Assembly: GCF_027886475.1 (NCBI RefSeq)
Contig: NZ_CP115670.1
Location: forward strand, 2,108,001 to 2,172,000
Source: Corynebacterium sp. SCR221107
GTDB taxonomy: Bacteria; Actinomycetota; Actinomycetes; Mycobacteriales; Mycobacteriaceae
Direction: 5' to 3'
Length of the DNA stretch: 64,000 nt
Both the position numbers and the translations under genes were made by a program. A model generated the notes under the pieces. It worked only from the letters and a program-made list of their open reading frames with translations, ran no database searches and had not been told where the DNA came from. Positions 12,958-22,000 of the stretch are shown in pieces. Each line of letters begins with the position of its first letter. The first letter of the stretch is position 1.

Positions 12958-13353
12958 ATGTCCGCATCTCTTCCTGCAGATTTCTCCTACTCCGAAGAGC
13001 ACGAGTGGATCGATACCACCGCCGACAAGGCGGCAGGCGCCACCGTCAAGGTGGGCATCACCTCCGTGGCCGCCGACCGCCTGGGCGAGGTCGTCTTCGC
13101 CGAGCTTCCCGCCGTCGGCGATTCAGTCACCGCGGGTGATCCGTGCGGCGAGGTGGAGTCCACCAAGTCCGTCTCCGACATCTATTCCCCCGTCACCGGC
13201 ACCGTCACGGCCGTCAACGACGCCATCCATGATGACTACGCCGTGGTCAACAACGACCCCTTCGGCGAGGGCTGGCTGTTCGAGGTTGCAGTCGAGTCCG
13301 CAGGCGAGCTCATGACCGCCGAGGAGTACGCCGCAGCTAACGGCGTCGCCTAA
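12958..13353 (+). CDS. gcvH: Glycine cleavage system H-protein
   Basis: GcvH is the lipoylated carrier that shuttles the aminomethyl group between P-, T- and L-proteins. Length is 131 residues. The lipoyl lysine is K70 in the motif GEVESTKSVSDIYSPV. The FSYSEEHEWI N-terminus and the acidic C-terminus are usual. AGAAAGGA precedes ATG 12958. It is last in the gcvPTH cluster; no L-protein gene is present here, so the shared dihydrolipoamide dehydrogenase must be elsewhere. Confidence 0.96.
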   Translation: MSASLPADFSYSEEHEWIDTTADKAAGATVKVGITSVAADRLGEVVFAELPAVGDSVTAGDPCGEVESTKSVSDIYSPVTGTVTAVNDAIHDDYAVVNNDPFGEGWLFEVAVESAGELMTAEEYAAANGVA

Positions 13354-13369
13354 TTCGTTTTTTTGCTTG

Positions 13370-13423
13370 ACGACGTCCACCGGTTTGCGGCCAGCAGGCG
13401 GTGGGCGTCGTTCGGCGTTTTTT
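13370..13423 (+). terminator. Terminator after gcvH
   Basis: A 13-bp stem with one G-U pair (13370-13382 with 13399-13411) and a 16-base loop, then six T residues at 13418-13423, closes the gcv transcript before lipB. Confidence 0.75.
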
Positions 13424-13446
13424 CGGAGCGAGTATTCTAAGTCACC

Positions 13447-14202
13447 ATGACCGCACCGCGTAAACCCTTCTTCCCCGCAGACCAGTCCATCCGCGCCTCC
13501 CAGGCCCCCATCGAGGTCCGCACCCTAGGCATGGTGGATTACCAAGAAACCTGGGGCCTACAAGCGGAGCTTGCGGCGCAGCGCGCCGCCGACGAGATCC
13601 CGGACACCATCTTGGTGCTCGAGCACCCCAGCATCTACACCGCGGGCAAGCGCACCCAGCCGGAGGACCGCCCCACCAACGGCCTTCCCGTCATCGACGT
13701 CGACCGCGGCGGACGCATCACGTGGCACGGGCCAGGCCAGCTGGTCATGTATCCCATCATCAAGCTCGACGATCCAATCGACGTGGTCGACTACGTGCGC
13801 CGCCTCGAGGAGGCCCTTATCCAGGTCGTACGCCAGACCGGCCTGGTCGATGCCGGGCGCATTGACGGCCGCTCCGGGGTGTGGATCCCCGGCGCCACCC
13901 CGGCCGAGCACCGCAAGGTGGCGGCCTTGGGCATTCGCATTACCCACGGGGTGACCATGCACGGTCTCGCACTCAACTGCGATAACACCTTAGAGTTCTA
14001 CGATTATGTGATTCCCTGCGGCATCCCGGATGCCGGCGTGACCACTCTGTCGAAGGAGCTGGGCCGCGAGGTCACCGTCGAGGAGATGACCGCGCCCTTG
14101 CTGGATGCTCTAGACGACGCGCTGGCCGGACGCCTTGTAGTCGCAGATCACACCTTTGACTCCGCCCCCGACCCCACCAAGGGTCTTCCGCGCAGGTCAT
14201 AG
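13447..14202 (+). CDS. lipB: Octanoyl-[acyl carrier protein]:protein N-octanoyltransferase
   Basis: LipB moves octanoate from acyl carrier protein to lipoyl lysines (here those of SucB and GcvH). The 251-residue product shows the family motifs [44 protein letters not shown] with the catalytic lysine, and [13 protein letters not shown] with the catalytic cysteine. A TATTCT hexamer ends eight bases before the ATG, so the message may have a very short or absent leader. It is followed after 56 bases by lipA, which acts next on the octanoylated proteins. Confidence 0.95.
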   Translation: MTAPRKPFFPADQSIRASQAPIEVRTLGMVDYQETWGLQAELAAQRAADEIPDTILVLEHPSIYTAGKRTQPEDRPTNGLPVIDVDRGGRITWHGPGQLVMYPIIKLDDPIDVVDYVRRLEEALIQVVRQTGLVDAGRIDGRSGVWIPGATPAEHRKVAALGIRITHGVTMHGLALNCDNTLEFYDYVIPCGIPDAGVTTLSKELGREVTVEEMTAPLLDALDDALAGRLVVADHTFDSAPDPTKGLPRRS

Positions 14203-14258
14203 GCACTAGATTCGGGCTAGTCGACGATGGATACCCCCGCAGAGTACGCTCGTTGATT

Positions 14259-15302
14259 GTGACTACCGCAGAAGGACGAAAGCTACTCCGCGTCGAGGTA
14301 CGCAATTCCGAAACCCCCATCGAGGCAAAGCCACGCTGGATCCGCACCGCCGTGAAGACCGGCCCGGAATACCAGGACATGAAGAAGAAGGTCGCCGGGG
14401 CGAGCCTGCACACCGTGTGTCAGGAGGCCGGGTGCCCCAACATCCACGAGTGCTGGGAATCCCGCGAGGCGACCTTCCTCATCGGTGGCGCCAACTGCTC
14501 GCGCCGCTGCGACTTTTGTCAGATCAACTCGGCCAAGCCGGATCCCCTCGACCGCGACGAGCCGCGTCGGGTGGCTGAGTCCGTGCGCGAGATGCAGCTG
14601 AATTACTCCACCATCACCGGTGTTACCCGCGACGACCTCGACGATGAGGGCGCGTGGCTGTATGCCGAGGTGGTGCGCCAGATCCATGAGCTCAACCCGA
14701 ACACGGGCGTGGAAAACCTGACCCCGGATTTCTCCGGCAAACCCGACCTGCTCCAGGAGGTCTTCGAAGCCCGCCCCGAGGTGTTTGCCCATAACCTTGA
14801 GACCGTGCCGCGCATCTTCAAGCGCATCCGCCCGGCCTTCCGTTACGAGCGCTCCTTGGACGTTATCCGCCAGGCCCGCGACTTCGGCTTGGTCACCAAG
14901 TCCAACCTCATCCTCGGCATGGGCGAGACCGTCGAGGAGATCCGCGAGGCGCTGGTGGACCTGCACTCGGCTGGCTGCGACATCATTACCATTACCCAGT
15001 ACCTGCGCCCAGGCGCGAAGTTTCACCCGATCGATCGCTGGGTCAAGCCTGAGGAATTCGTCGAGCACGCCGAGTTTGCCAAGGAGCTTGGATTCGGTGC
15101 CGTGATGTCCGGCCCTCTGGTGCGCTCCTCCTATCGCGCGGGCCGCCTCTACGCCCAGGCGCTCGAAGCCCGCGGTGAGCAGCTGCCCGCGCATCTGGCG
15201 CACCTGGCGGAGACCACCGCTGGTTCGACCGCGCAGGAGGCAACCACCTTGCTGGACAAGTACGGCCCCTCGCAGGACACCCCGGTTGCCTACTCGCGCT
15301 AA
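14259..15302 (+). CDS. lipA: Lipoyl synthase (radical SAM)
   Basis: LipA inserts two sulfur atoms into protein-bound octanoate. The 347-residue enzyme has both cluster motifs: the auxiliary C-x4-C-x5-C type ([12 protein letters not shown]) and the radical-[11 protein letters not shown]. Downstream [14 protein letters not shown] and [11 protein letters not shown] are standard. I place the start at GTG 14259 ([13 protein letters not shown]), as the product then aligns with the usual N-terminus; a TTG two codons upstream is possible. It follows lipB closely and precedes a DUF4191 gene, as in other mycolata. Confidence 0.95.
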   Translation: MTTAEGRKLLRVEVRNSETPIEAKPRWIRTAVKTGPEYQDMKKKVAGASLHTVCQEAGCPNIHECWESREATFLIGGANCSRRCDFCQINSAKPDPLDRDEPRRVAESVREMQLNYSTITGVTRDDLDDEGAWLYAEVVRQIHELNPNTGVENLTPDFSGKPDLLQEVFEARPEVFAHNLETVPRIFKRIRPAFRYERSLDVIRQARDFGLVTKSNLILGMGETVEEIREALVDLHSAGCDIITITQYLRPGAKFHPIDRWVKPEEFVEHAEFAKELGFGAVMSGPLVRSSYRAGRLYAQALEARGEQLPAHLAHLAETTAGSTAQEATTLLDKYGPSQDTPVAYSR

Positions 15303-15365
15303 TTAGCCCCGTTTATTTGCCCACTAATTTCAGGCTCTGCCGAAATGGGCGCTATTGTAGGTGCC

Positions 15366-16136
15366 ATGGCAGACGCGAATAAGGCAGATAAGAAGGCTGA
15401 GCGCGCGGCGAAACGCGCGCAGCGCCGCCAAACCTGGTCGCAGGTGTGGCAGGCATTTAACATCCAGCGCAAGCAGGACAAGGCGCTGATCCCGATCATG
15501 CTGGCGGCTTTCTTGGGCACCGGCCTGGTCTTTTTCCTCATTGGATTGCTGTGGGGTGGCGAGTGGTTCATGCTGGTGCTTGGCCTGTTGGTCGGCGCCA
15601 CGGTGGCCATGTGGCTGTTTAGTCGTCGTTTGCAAAACTCCGTCTACGACCGAGCCTCGGATCAGCGCGGCGCCGCTGGTTGGGCGTTAGAGAACCTGCG
15701 CTCCAACTTCGCGGTGGCGTGGCGCACCAAGACCAACGTGGCCATGAACACCCACATGGATGTCGTCCACCGTGTTGCCGGCGTGAGTGGATTCGTGCTC
15801 GTCGGCGAAGGCGAGCCGCACCGCCTCAAGCCGCTGATGGCGCAGCAGAAGAAGCGTCTGAACCGCTTGGCCCCCGGCGTGCCGGTCGATGAGATCTTCG
15901 TCGGCGAGGGCGAAGGCCAGGTTCCGCTCAAGAAGCTGCAGACCACGCTCACCAAGCTGCCGCGTCGCTACAAGAAAAACGAGGTCTACCAGATCGCCGC
16001 GCGCGTGGAGGCCATGGACGCCGTCGCCGAGCGCCAAGCCCAGGGCCTGCCGAAGGGACCGCTGCCCAATGGTGGCAAGATCGCCGGTATGAACCGCCGC
16101 GCCCGCCGCTCCGCTGAACGCAACAACAAGGGCTAA
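15366..16136 (+). CDS. DUF4191 membrane protein
   Basis: A 256-residue protein with a charged N-terminus (MADANKADKKAERAAKRA), two adjacent membrane segments at about residues 38-60 and 65-85, and a hydrophilic basic cytoplasmic tail. Family DUF4191 is restricted to actinobacteria and lies next to lipA in many of them; its function is unknown. A TATTGT hexamer ends seven bases before the ATG, suggesting a leaderless mRNA, although AGGTG could also serve ribosome binding. Confidence 0.85.
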   Translation: MADANKADKKAERAAKRAQRRQTWSQVWQAFNIQRKQDKALIPIMLAAFLGTGLVFFLIGLLWGGEWFMLVLGLLVGATVAMWLFSRRLQNSVYDRASDQRGAAGWALENLRSNFAVAWRTKTNVAMNTHMDVVHRVAGVSGFVLVGEGEPHRLKPLMAQQKKRLNRLAPGVPVDEIFVGEGEGQVPLKKLQTTLTKLPRRYKKNEVYQIAARVEAMDAVAERQAQGLPKGPLPNGGKIAGMNRRARRSAERNNKG

Positions 16137-16186
16137 GAACCACACACGCTTGCGCGATGATGGGACCTTGCCTCCTTAAGAGAAAG

Positions 16187-16212
16187 AATGCCACCTCCTT
16201 GGAGGTGGCATT
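16187..16212. terminator. Bidirectional terminator between DUF4191 and RDD genes
   Basis: A perfect 12-bp stem (16187-16198 with 16201-16212) around a TT loop, flanked by A-rich sequence on the left and T-rich on the right, sits between two convergent genes and can serve both. Confidence 0.88.
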
Positions 16213-16235
16213 TGTCGTTGTAGGAAAATCCGCAA

Positions 16236-16709
16236 CTAGCCGCGGATCACGGCGGTACCGGTGGCGCGATCGTGCATGCCGCGGCCGTCGACGTCGACAA
16301 GCGCTGCCGGCAGGATGAAAATCGTAAACAGCGTGCGGGCGATCGCACGAACAACGCCGACGCGAGCGTCTGGGACGTCGATGCGGGCAACACCCATGCC
16401 CAGCACCGCCTGGCCTGGCGTGCGGGCGAACAGGACCACGCTGAGGATTCCCAGGATGATAAACAGGATCAGCGTCAGCGTGGAGGTCCCACCGAGTACG
16501 TCGGTGAAGATGTTGATGAACCCCGCAACGATCCAACATATGATCCAATCGATCGCCACTCCCCCGGAGCGCCGGGCTACGGAGGCTAAAGAGCCCGTGC
16601 CTTGCTTGGGTAGACCCAGTTTCTCACCCGGCCAGGCTGGGAGTTCTGTACTGCTTGCCTCAGAGGGGATGGCCGGGCCATCGAGCCAACTACGTTTGGG
16701 ATCAGACAT
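16236..16709 (-). CDS. RDD family membrane protein
   Basis: A 157-residue protein with an RDD domain: an early arginine/aspartate pair (ARRSGGVAIDWIICWI) at the start of the first membrane helix, a second helix, and the GQAVLGMGVARIDV stretch. RDD proteins are small integral membrane proteins; some are proposed to be ion transporters, but the role here is unknown. ATG 16709 starts MSDPKRSWLDG. TAGATT lies seven bases upstream on the same strand, so the mRNA may be leaderless. It converges with the DUF4191 gene and is divergent from glnA. Confidence 0.85.
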   Translation of the reverse strand: MSDPKRSWLDGPAIPSEASSTELPAWPGEKLGLPKQGTGSLASVARRSGGVAIDWIICWIVAGFINIFTDVLGGTSTLTLILFIILGILSVVLFARTPGQAVLGMGVARIDVPDARVGVVRAIARTLFTIFILPAALVDVDGRGMHDRATGTAVIRG

Positions 16710-16860
16710 GGCTTCCAATCTAGCGAACAATACTGCCATCTCCGGCATCGCGACCAGCGATTTCGGGGGCAAGAAATTGATTTAGACCACAACTTATTGC
16801 TCGCATAGGCTAATTTTTGGTCACTCTATAGAAAATGATGTATGGTTCTTTCTAACGGAA

Positions 16861-16885
16861 TTTCTATCGCCGTATAGTGTAGAAT
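16861..16885 (+). promoter_or_regulatory. AmtR-type operator and promoter of glnA
   Basis: TTTCTAT-CGCCGT-ATAG (16861-16877) fits the AmtR consensus known from C. glutamicum (tttCTAT, six bases, ATAG). It overlaps or abuts TATAGT (16873-16878) and TAGAAT (16880-16885), either of which could be the -10. AmtR would thus block glnA when nitrogen is plentiful. The TTTTCTATAG motif near 16830, on the other strand, may be a weaker half-site. Confidence 0.75.
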
Positions 16886-16979
16886 CACGCATGAAGCGTA
16901 CAAGTTTGCCCATAATTAGATTCGACAATCTTGTTCTGCACGCTACACAATCCATGTTTCACTCGCACGAGGAGTCACC

Positions 16980-18413
16980 GTGGCACTTAAAACCGCTGAA
17001 GACGTACTGAAGTATATCAAGGACGAAAACGTCGAGTTCGTCGATATTCGATTCACCGACGTTCCTGGAATCGAGCAGCACTTCACCATCCCGGCTTCCG
17101 TCCTGGATGAGGACGCTATCAAGGAAGGCCTTGCGTTCGACGGCTCCTCCGTCCGCGGCTTCACCACCATCGACGAGTCCGACATGAACCTGATCCCGGA
17201 CCTGGCCACCGCGAAGCTGGACCCCTTCCGCGCCGCCAAGACCTTGAACATCAAGTTCTTCGTCTCCGACCCGTTTACCCACGAGCCCTTCTCCCGCGAC
17301 CCACGCACCGTCGCTTTGAAGGCCGAGGAGTACCTCGCCTCCACCGGCATCGCTGACACCTGCTTCTTCGGCGCTGAGGCTGAGTTCTTCGTCTTCGACA
17401 AGGTGAACTACTCCACCTCCATGAACGGCTCTCACTACGAGGTCGACTCCGACGAGGGTTGGTGGAACCGCGGCAACGAGTACAACCTAGACGGCACCTT
17501 CAACCTGGGCTCCAAGACCCGCGTCAAGGGCGGCTACTTCCCGGTCGCCCCTTACGACGGCACCCAGGATGTGCGCGATGACATGACCAAGTACCTGCTG
17601 CAGGCAGGCTTCGAAATCGAGCGTTACCACCACGAGGTCGGCGGCGGCCAGCAGGAGATCAACTACAAGTTCAACACCCTGCTGCACGCAGCCGATGACC
17701 TGCAGACCTTCAAGTACATCATCAAGAACGTTGCCCGCATGCACGGCAAGGCCGCAACCTTCATGCCCAAGCCACTGGCTGGCGATAACGGCTCCGGCAT
17801 GCACGCCCACCAGTCCCTGTGGAAGGACGGCAAGCCGCTGTTCCACGATGAGGCTGGCTACGCAGGCCTGTCCGACATCGCCCGCTACTACATCGGTGGT
17901 ATCCTCCACCACGCAGGTGCTGTGCTGGCCTTCACCAACGCAACCCTGAACTCCTACCACCGCCTGGTCCCGGGCTTCGAGGCTCCGATCAACCTGGTCT
18001 ACTCGCAGCGTAACCGCTCCGCCGCAGTCCGTATCCCGATCACCGGCTCCAACCCGAAGGCAAAGCGCATCGAGTTCCGTGCTCCGGACCCATCGGGCAA
18101 CCCGTACTTCGGCTTCGCTGCCATGATGCTGGCCGGCCTGGACGGCATCAAGAACCGCATCGAGCCGCACGCTCCGGTGGACAAGGACCTCTACGAGCTC
18201 CCGCCGGAGGAGGCTGCTACCATTCCTCAGGCACCGACCTCTCTCGAGGCATCCCTGAAGGCTCTGGAGGAGGACAACGAGTTCCTCACCGACGGCGGCG
18301 TTTTCACCGACGATCTGCTCGACACCTACCTCAAGCTCAAGTACGACAACGAGATCGCACCCGTTCGCCTGCGCCCGACCCCGCAGGAGTTCGAGATGTA
18401 CTTCGACTGCTAA
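16980..18413 (+). CDS. glnA: Glutamine synthetase type I (adenylylated form)
   Basis: GlnA condenses ammonium and glutamate with ATP. The 477-residue product has the ligand motifs [20 protein letters not shown], and [20 protein letters not shown]. The adenylylation tyrosine is present at Y405 in the motif [10 protein letters not shown], the position reported for C. glutamicum GlnA, so activity should be tuned by GlnE, encoded at 39.6 kb. The GTG at 16980 follows GAGGAG. An AmtR-like operator lies upstream and a 16-bp perfect inverted repeat follows the stop. Confidence 0.97.
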   Translation: MALKTAEDVLKYIKDENVEFVDIRFTDVPGIEQHFTIPASVLDEDAIKEGLAFDGSSVRGFTTIDESDMNLIPDLATAKLDPFRAAKTLNIKFFVSDPFTHEPFSRDPRTVALKAEEYLASTGIADTCFFGAEAEFFVFDKVNYSTSMNGSHYEVDSDEGWWNRGNEYNLDGTFNLGSKTRVKGGYFPVAPYDGTQDVRDDMTKYLLQAGFEIERYHHEVGGGQQEINYKFNTLLHAADDLQTFKYIIKNVARMHGKAATFMPKPLAGDNGSGMHAHQSLWKDGKPLFHDEAGYAGLSDIARYYIGGILHHAGAVLAFTNATLNSYHRLVPGFEAPINLVYSQRNRSAAVRIPITGSNPKAKRIEFRAPDPSGNPYFGFAAMMLAGLDGIKNRIEPHAPVDKDLYELPPEEAATIPQAPTSLEASLKALEEDNEFLTDGGVFTDDLLDTYLKLKYDNEIAPVRLRPTPQEFEMYFDC

Positions 18414-18428
18414 TCTCGAAGCCCTAGC

Positions 18429-18463
18429 AATGACCTGCACAGATGATATCTGTGCAGGTCATT
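18429..18463 (+). terminator. Perfect 16-bp inverted repeat after glnA
   Basis: AATGACCTGCACAGAT and its exact complement enclose a 3-base loop, 16 bases after the glnA stop. No T-run follows, so it may act as an mRNA 3'-end stabiliser or a weak terminator. Confidence 0.7.
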
Positions 18464-18764
18464 GGCGTATCAAGGATGGTGCTATCGCCATAAATCTCGC
18501 AGTTCTTGCAGGCGTGCAACGGCCGAGTTTGCACGATACGTAGGCACACTGCAGGGCAAAGGGTATGCCCTATGATTTGGTGTTTTCGGCACGTGGGTAC
18601 CTAATGCTAAGTAAGTTTGAGGTCCAAGCCTCGTGGGATAAACTCAAACCCACATTTTGACCATCCGATCCGTCTACTTTTCGGTGGTCAGGCCCTTGAT
18701 TTGATGGTAATTTTGCCATGCCAAATTACATCCACTTATCCCCTCGTCTAAAGGTCTCTGCGCA
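18464..18764. other. AT-richer gap upstream of the surface protein gene
   Basis: About 300 bases marking the change to lower GC. It holds a GTTTGAG/CTCAAAC inverted repeat (about 18617-18652) and an operator-like GTAATTT (18707-18713)/AAATTAC (18723-18729) pair, 36 bases before the next start codon. No gene is evident. Confidence 0.5.
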
Positions 18765-20033
18765 ATGAAAGTTCGAGCTCCGCAAAAGTTCATGGCAATA
18801 GCGTGCACCATGGTCATGACTTTGAATGTTCTTTCTCCCGCATTTGCCACAGAACCTAAGCCTGCGTCTTCATCTAATAAGTATTTTTATGACTCGACTG
18901 TAAATACCGGACTTGATACAGGTTTTTCGGAGACTCACCAGATTTCCAAGGATGACCCCCATTTCGGCTGGAGTCTCGGTAGTTTCGTCGTTCAAGGCTT
19001 CACCAGCAGGAAAGATGGCGAGGTACCTGTCTTTTTAAAAAATGTTGGCGATGATGTATCACTTGCCTACGTGCTTAAACAGAACATCGATGCTCTCAAC
19101 GGCGATTCGGAAGTGGCGATAGCCAATGACGAGAAAGCCTATGACGAGCATTTCGGAATCGGTGAAACCCAATTCGGCCGAGGGACGCTTATTGTCAAAC
19201 ACGTAAATTATCAAAACGAATCTACGAGCCCACAGATCTATAAGGATTACTTAGTGGGTGTCACGGTGGATGCTGATACGAAGGTAGAGGTGTTGGAAGA
19301 GGGAGACTATGAAGTAGCTCTTGATTATGAGATCAAGTCGCCCAGCGCTATTCCCTTCCGCCCTAAACTGAACAATTATCAAACCTTTTTTAGGTTCAAG
19401 GTTCGCAATAGCAACTCGATGGTATTCCTTTTTGACAAGGAAAGCGGCGCCGAGTTGTACAACGGATCTGCCACGGAGCATGGATTCCGCATTGACCTCG
19501 CCGGATCCCGGTACTTGACCGTCAACGTTCAAAAGCAAATTCTCAATCCTACGGGCGACGGCCTGGTAGAAGACTCCCGTTTCAATAGGAGTGCGACTGA
19601 TGGCTCCGAATTTACTGAAGCGGGCATTTACACCATCACCGTTCGAAGCGATTCAAATGTTGAGGAACCAACTACCAAGCGCATCTATGTTGGTAATGAT
19701 CAAATCCTCAAAGCATCTGTAGTGAACTCTCTCGACATTCAAACTGTGCGCGAGCGGCTCGAGGCGGGCGAGATCATTGACGCCGATGGAAACCTTGTTT
19801 CTGCCTCTCGAGAAGAGCAGGGTAATGATCCTCACACACAGCAGGAGGACAGTACCTCGTCTACGTCCAGAAATCCCCAGACGACTGCTGATGAAGTCAG
19901 GGAAGCACCACGTATGCATTGGGGCGTATTAGCTGCTGGTGGCGTTATTCTCACCGCTGTATTGATCCTTGGAATGATAGCACTGAGGCGCCGACTTCGT
20001 CCCGTTGTGGATTCGGAACAATCGGCGTCCTAA
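18765..20033 (+). CDS. Surface protein with signal peptide and C-terminal membrane anchor, unknown function
   Basis: A 422-residue protein with a Sec signal peptide (basic N-terminus, hydrophobic core, cleavage probably at AFA|T near residue 29). A long beta-rich extracellular region follows with no family I recognise, then a Ser/Thr/Gln/Glu-rich spacer (about 340-380). One membrane helix at about 386-407 precedes an Arg-rich cytoplasmic tail (RRRLRP). The topology is that of a type I membrane protein, facing the cell wall. Codon use is more AT-rich than in neighbouring genes, suggesting acquisition. It lies 54 bases before the LHH-nuclease lipoprotein gene and is probably its operon partner; a role in display, processing or immunity is only a guess. 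Confidence 0.75.
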   Translation: MKVRAPQKFMAIACTMVMTLNVLSPAFATEPKPASSSNKYFYDSTVNTGLDTGFSETHQISKDDPHFGWSLGSFVVQGFTSRKDGEVPVFLKNVGDDVSLAYVLKQNIDALNGDSEVAIANDEKAYDEHFGIGETQFGRGTLIVKHVNYQNESTSPQIYKDYLVGVTVDADTKVEVLEEGDYEVALDYEIKSPSAIPFRPKLNNYQTFFRFKVRNSNSMVFLFDKESGAELYNGSATEHGFRIDLAGSRYLTVNVQKQILNPTGDGLVEDSRFNRSATDGSEFTEAGIYTITVRSDSNVEEPTTKRIYVGNDQILKASVVNSLDIQTVRERLEAGEIIDADGNLVSASREEQGNDPHTQQEDSTSSTSRNPQTTADEVREAPRMHWGVLAAGGVILTAVLILGMIALRRRLRPVVDSEQSAS

Positions 20034-20087
20034 GCGTTCAATCCTATTCCCGTCTTGCTTCTCACAACCTCAATCTGGAGGCATCTG

Positions 20088-21311
20088 GTGCATATTTCGA
20101 AAGCGCTAATCGGTGGCGTTGCCGTTGTTTCGATGTTCTGTGCGTCGTTGAGTGCCTGTGCGAAGAATCCTGAACAGGCTGTTTCCACTGTCCAAGAATC
20201 GACCTCCTCGGAACCGGCAGCTGCAGCCAAAAAATCTGACCTCGGTGTCGAATTCAAAGGCCTCGAAGATCCCCAGGTGCAAAAATACCTTGAGGATTCT
20301 GTCTACGACCGAGTTTTGTCTCTGATTGACACGGACAAGTATGCCGTCGAAAACGTACAGGCGACACACGTTTCGCAGGAATATCTCGATGAGCTCGCGT
20401 ATAACTCGCGTCAGAACATTTATTTCGGCCTCACTTTGGCGGAGCTTAATGAGGCATTTGACGGGCAGCGCTACGTTTTTGGTGTCGATGCCGCAGGGAA
20501 AACAACGGTAAACAGCTTTGAACAATATGATGATACGACAGAAAAGGTAATCCAGAATGTAGCCGTGGGAACAGGGGTCATCCTCCTCAGCGTGACCATC
20601 GCCTCGGTCGCTGGTAGTGTCGGTGCTCCTGCGATCAGCGTCATCTTCGCCACGGGAGCGAAGTCAGGGACTGTTGCAGCACTGGCAGATTCTGCAATCT
20701 CTGGTGGTATCGCTGCGTTCGTTTCTGCTATGGAGGGCGATGATCCTCAACGCATCCTCAAAGAGGCGGCCCTTGAAGGCAGCAACGCGTTCAAGTGGCG
20801 AGCCTTTGGCGGGATAATAAAAAGTGCTGCAACCAAGGCCTGGGTTCTTCATGGGGCTACCAGCGGTGGACTCTCGCTGAATGAAGTTGCAAGAATCCAG
20901 AAAGAGTCAAAGTATCCTCTCGATCTCATCCGAGCTTTTCATCGAAAGGAAACATACACAGTGTTTAAAAATGCTGGGCTTCGGGCGCAGATGGTAAATG
21001 GACGCACTGCCCTGGTTCGACAGATTGACTGGAAATTCAAGAATGCGAAGGGTTACACCAACCTAGAGCTTGCTCGTCAAGGTAAGGCACCTATCGACCC
21101 GGCCACCGGAACACCGTACGAGCTCCACCATATCGGTCAAACCAACAACGCGCCTCTAGCTATTCTCACAAGTAGTGAACACCGCTTTGGGGAGAACAAT
21201 AAGCTCCTCCACCCCTTCCCAAAGGATTCCGGCGTTGATCACGGCGCTGAATGGGCCAAACAAAAAACCGCCTTCTGGAAAACACTTGCTGCCCAGGTCG
21301 CGGGGCAATAA
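20088..21311 (+). CDS. Lipoprotein with C-terminal LHH-type nuclease (polymorphic toxin) domain
   Basis: A 407-residue lipoprotein. The signal peptide ends in the lipobox LSAC, with lipidated C24. Residues of roughly 30-150 are charged. A Gly/Ala-rich hydrophobic region spans about 155-225 (VGTGVILLSVTIASVAGSVG and on), like pretoxin segments of polymorphic toxins. The C-terminal 85 residues match the LHH family of the HNH/Endo VII superfamily: ARQGKAPIDPATG, L346-H347-H348-IGQ, APLAILTSSEHR, LHPFPKDSG and a final WAKQKTAFWK. These toxins cut nucleic acid. GTG 20088 follows GGAGG; a start 11 codons upstream lacks this. No adjacent immunity gene is obvious. Confidence 0.8.
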   Translation: MHISKALIGGVAVVSMFCASLSACAKNPEQAVSTVQESTSSEPAAAAKKSDLGVEFKGLEDPQVQKYLEDSVYDRVLSLIDTDKYAVENVQATHVSQEYLDELAYNSRQNIYFGLTLAELNEAFDGQRYVFGVDAAGKTTVNSFEQYDDTTEKVIQNVAVGTGVILLSVTIASVAGSVGAPAISVIFATGAKSGTVAALADSAISGGIAAFVSAMEGDDPQRILKEAALEGSNAFKWRAFGGIIKSAATKAWVLHGATSGGLSLNEVARIQKESKYPLDLIRAFHRKETYTVFKNAGLRAQMVNGRTALVRQIDWKFKNAKGYTNLELARQGKAPIDPATGTPYELHHIGQTNNAPLAILTSSEHRFGENNKLLHPFPKDSGVDHGAEWAKQKTAFWKTLAAQVAGQ

Positions 21312-21426
21312 GCCACACGATGTTTTTTTCATGATCTGACTAGTTCTTGGAGGTTCCCGGTGCTGCAGGAGTGCCTGCAGCTTAGGGAAAAGATGACTGC
21401 CGACACCGCGCATTGCTCGACCGTTC

Positions 21427-21764
21427 CTAGGTGCTCTCAGCAGGACTATTCGGGCACGAAAAAGACGGCTTAATTTCACGCATCAATGGGGTCTGCCCGG
21501 TGTGATAGATATCCGAAACCTCCGCAGTAAACGGACCCGACGGCACCCCCCCAGGCGCAGTGGCCATAAATGGCGGCGGGGGCGGGGGCACGAGCCAACG
21601 CTCAAGTCCATCTAGGCGTTCGGGAAATCAGGTTCTTCATTCACTTCAGTAGGTCTACACGGTAGGCTTCTACGACGTCAGAATCGAACTTTTCATCTTG
21701 CTACAGGTAGCAATCAAGTTCGGTGGCACCCCTTGGCGTCAAATAACTCGCCAAACAACCGCAT
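21427..21764 (-). pseudogene. Decayed third gene of the minus-strand cluster
   Basis: After GAGGAGATTTA an ATG at 21764, overlapping the previous stop as TAATG, begins MRLFGELFDAK and stops after 16 codons. Coding-like sequence continues in other frames: a segment reading EKFDSDVVEAYRVDLLK (about 21706-21630, with an in-frame stop before it) and one reading RLDGLERWLVPPPPPPFMAT onward to PSFSCPNSPAEST, ending with TAG at 21427-21429. The simplest reading is a gene of about 110 residues broken by at least two frameshifts and one nonsense change. I do not recognise the family. Confidence 0.45.
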
Positions 21765-22000
21765 TAAATCTCCTCAGATCGAATCCACAAATTCCACATT
21801 TCGTCGCGATCCGCTATCGTCAATCTCTTCAGTTTGCCATTGGAGAAAACGATGAGGGCAGGTAGCCCCTCAGGAGCAGAATCAGAAGGACACACTACCC
21901 AAGCCTCTCCGTCATACCGCCCAGAGGTCTCAAAATCGATGCGCGGCAAGCCAGTTCTTTCGTCTACAAACCTGCGCGCTTGAGCAAAAGATTTCATCAT
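21764..22000 (-). CDS. Small hypothetical protein
   Basis: A 78-residue protein, MMKSFAQARRFVDERTGLPR at its start, with RYDGEAWVVCPSDSAPEGLPALIVFSNGKLKRL in the middle and a Trp-containing end (DEMWNLWIRSEEI). It has no signal peptide or membrane segment. Its start overlaps the preceding gene's stop as ATGA, and its stop overlaps the next start as TAATG, so this was a tightly packed operon. The size, acidity and neighbourhood of a nuclease toxin would suit an immunity protein, but nothing in the sequence proves it. Confidence 0.55.
   Translation of the reverse strand: MMKSFAQARRFVDERTGLPRIDFETSGRYDGEAWVVCPSDSAPEGLPALIVFSNGKLKRLTIADRDEMWNLWIRSEEI

Noticed and set aside
21156-21479. A 107-codon minus-strand frame opposite the LHH domain, as a possible antisense immunity gene
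   Set aside because: It is mainly the complement of the LHH coding region and has no ribosome-binding site; the coding-like sequence just beyond it is in another frame.
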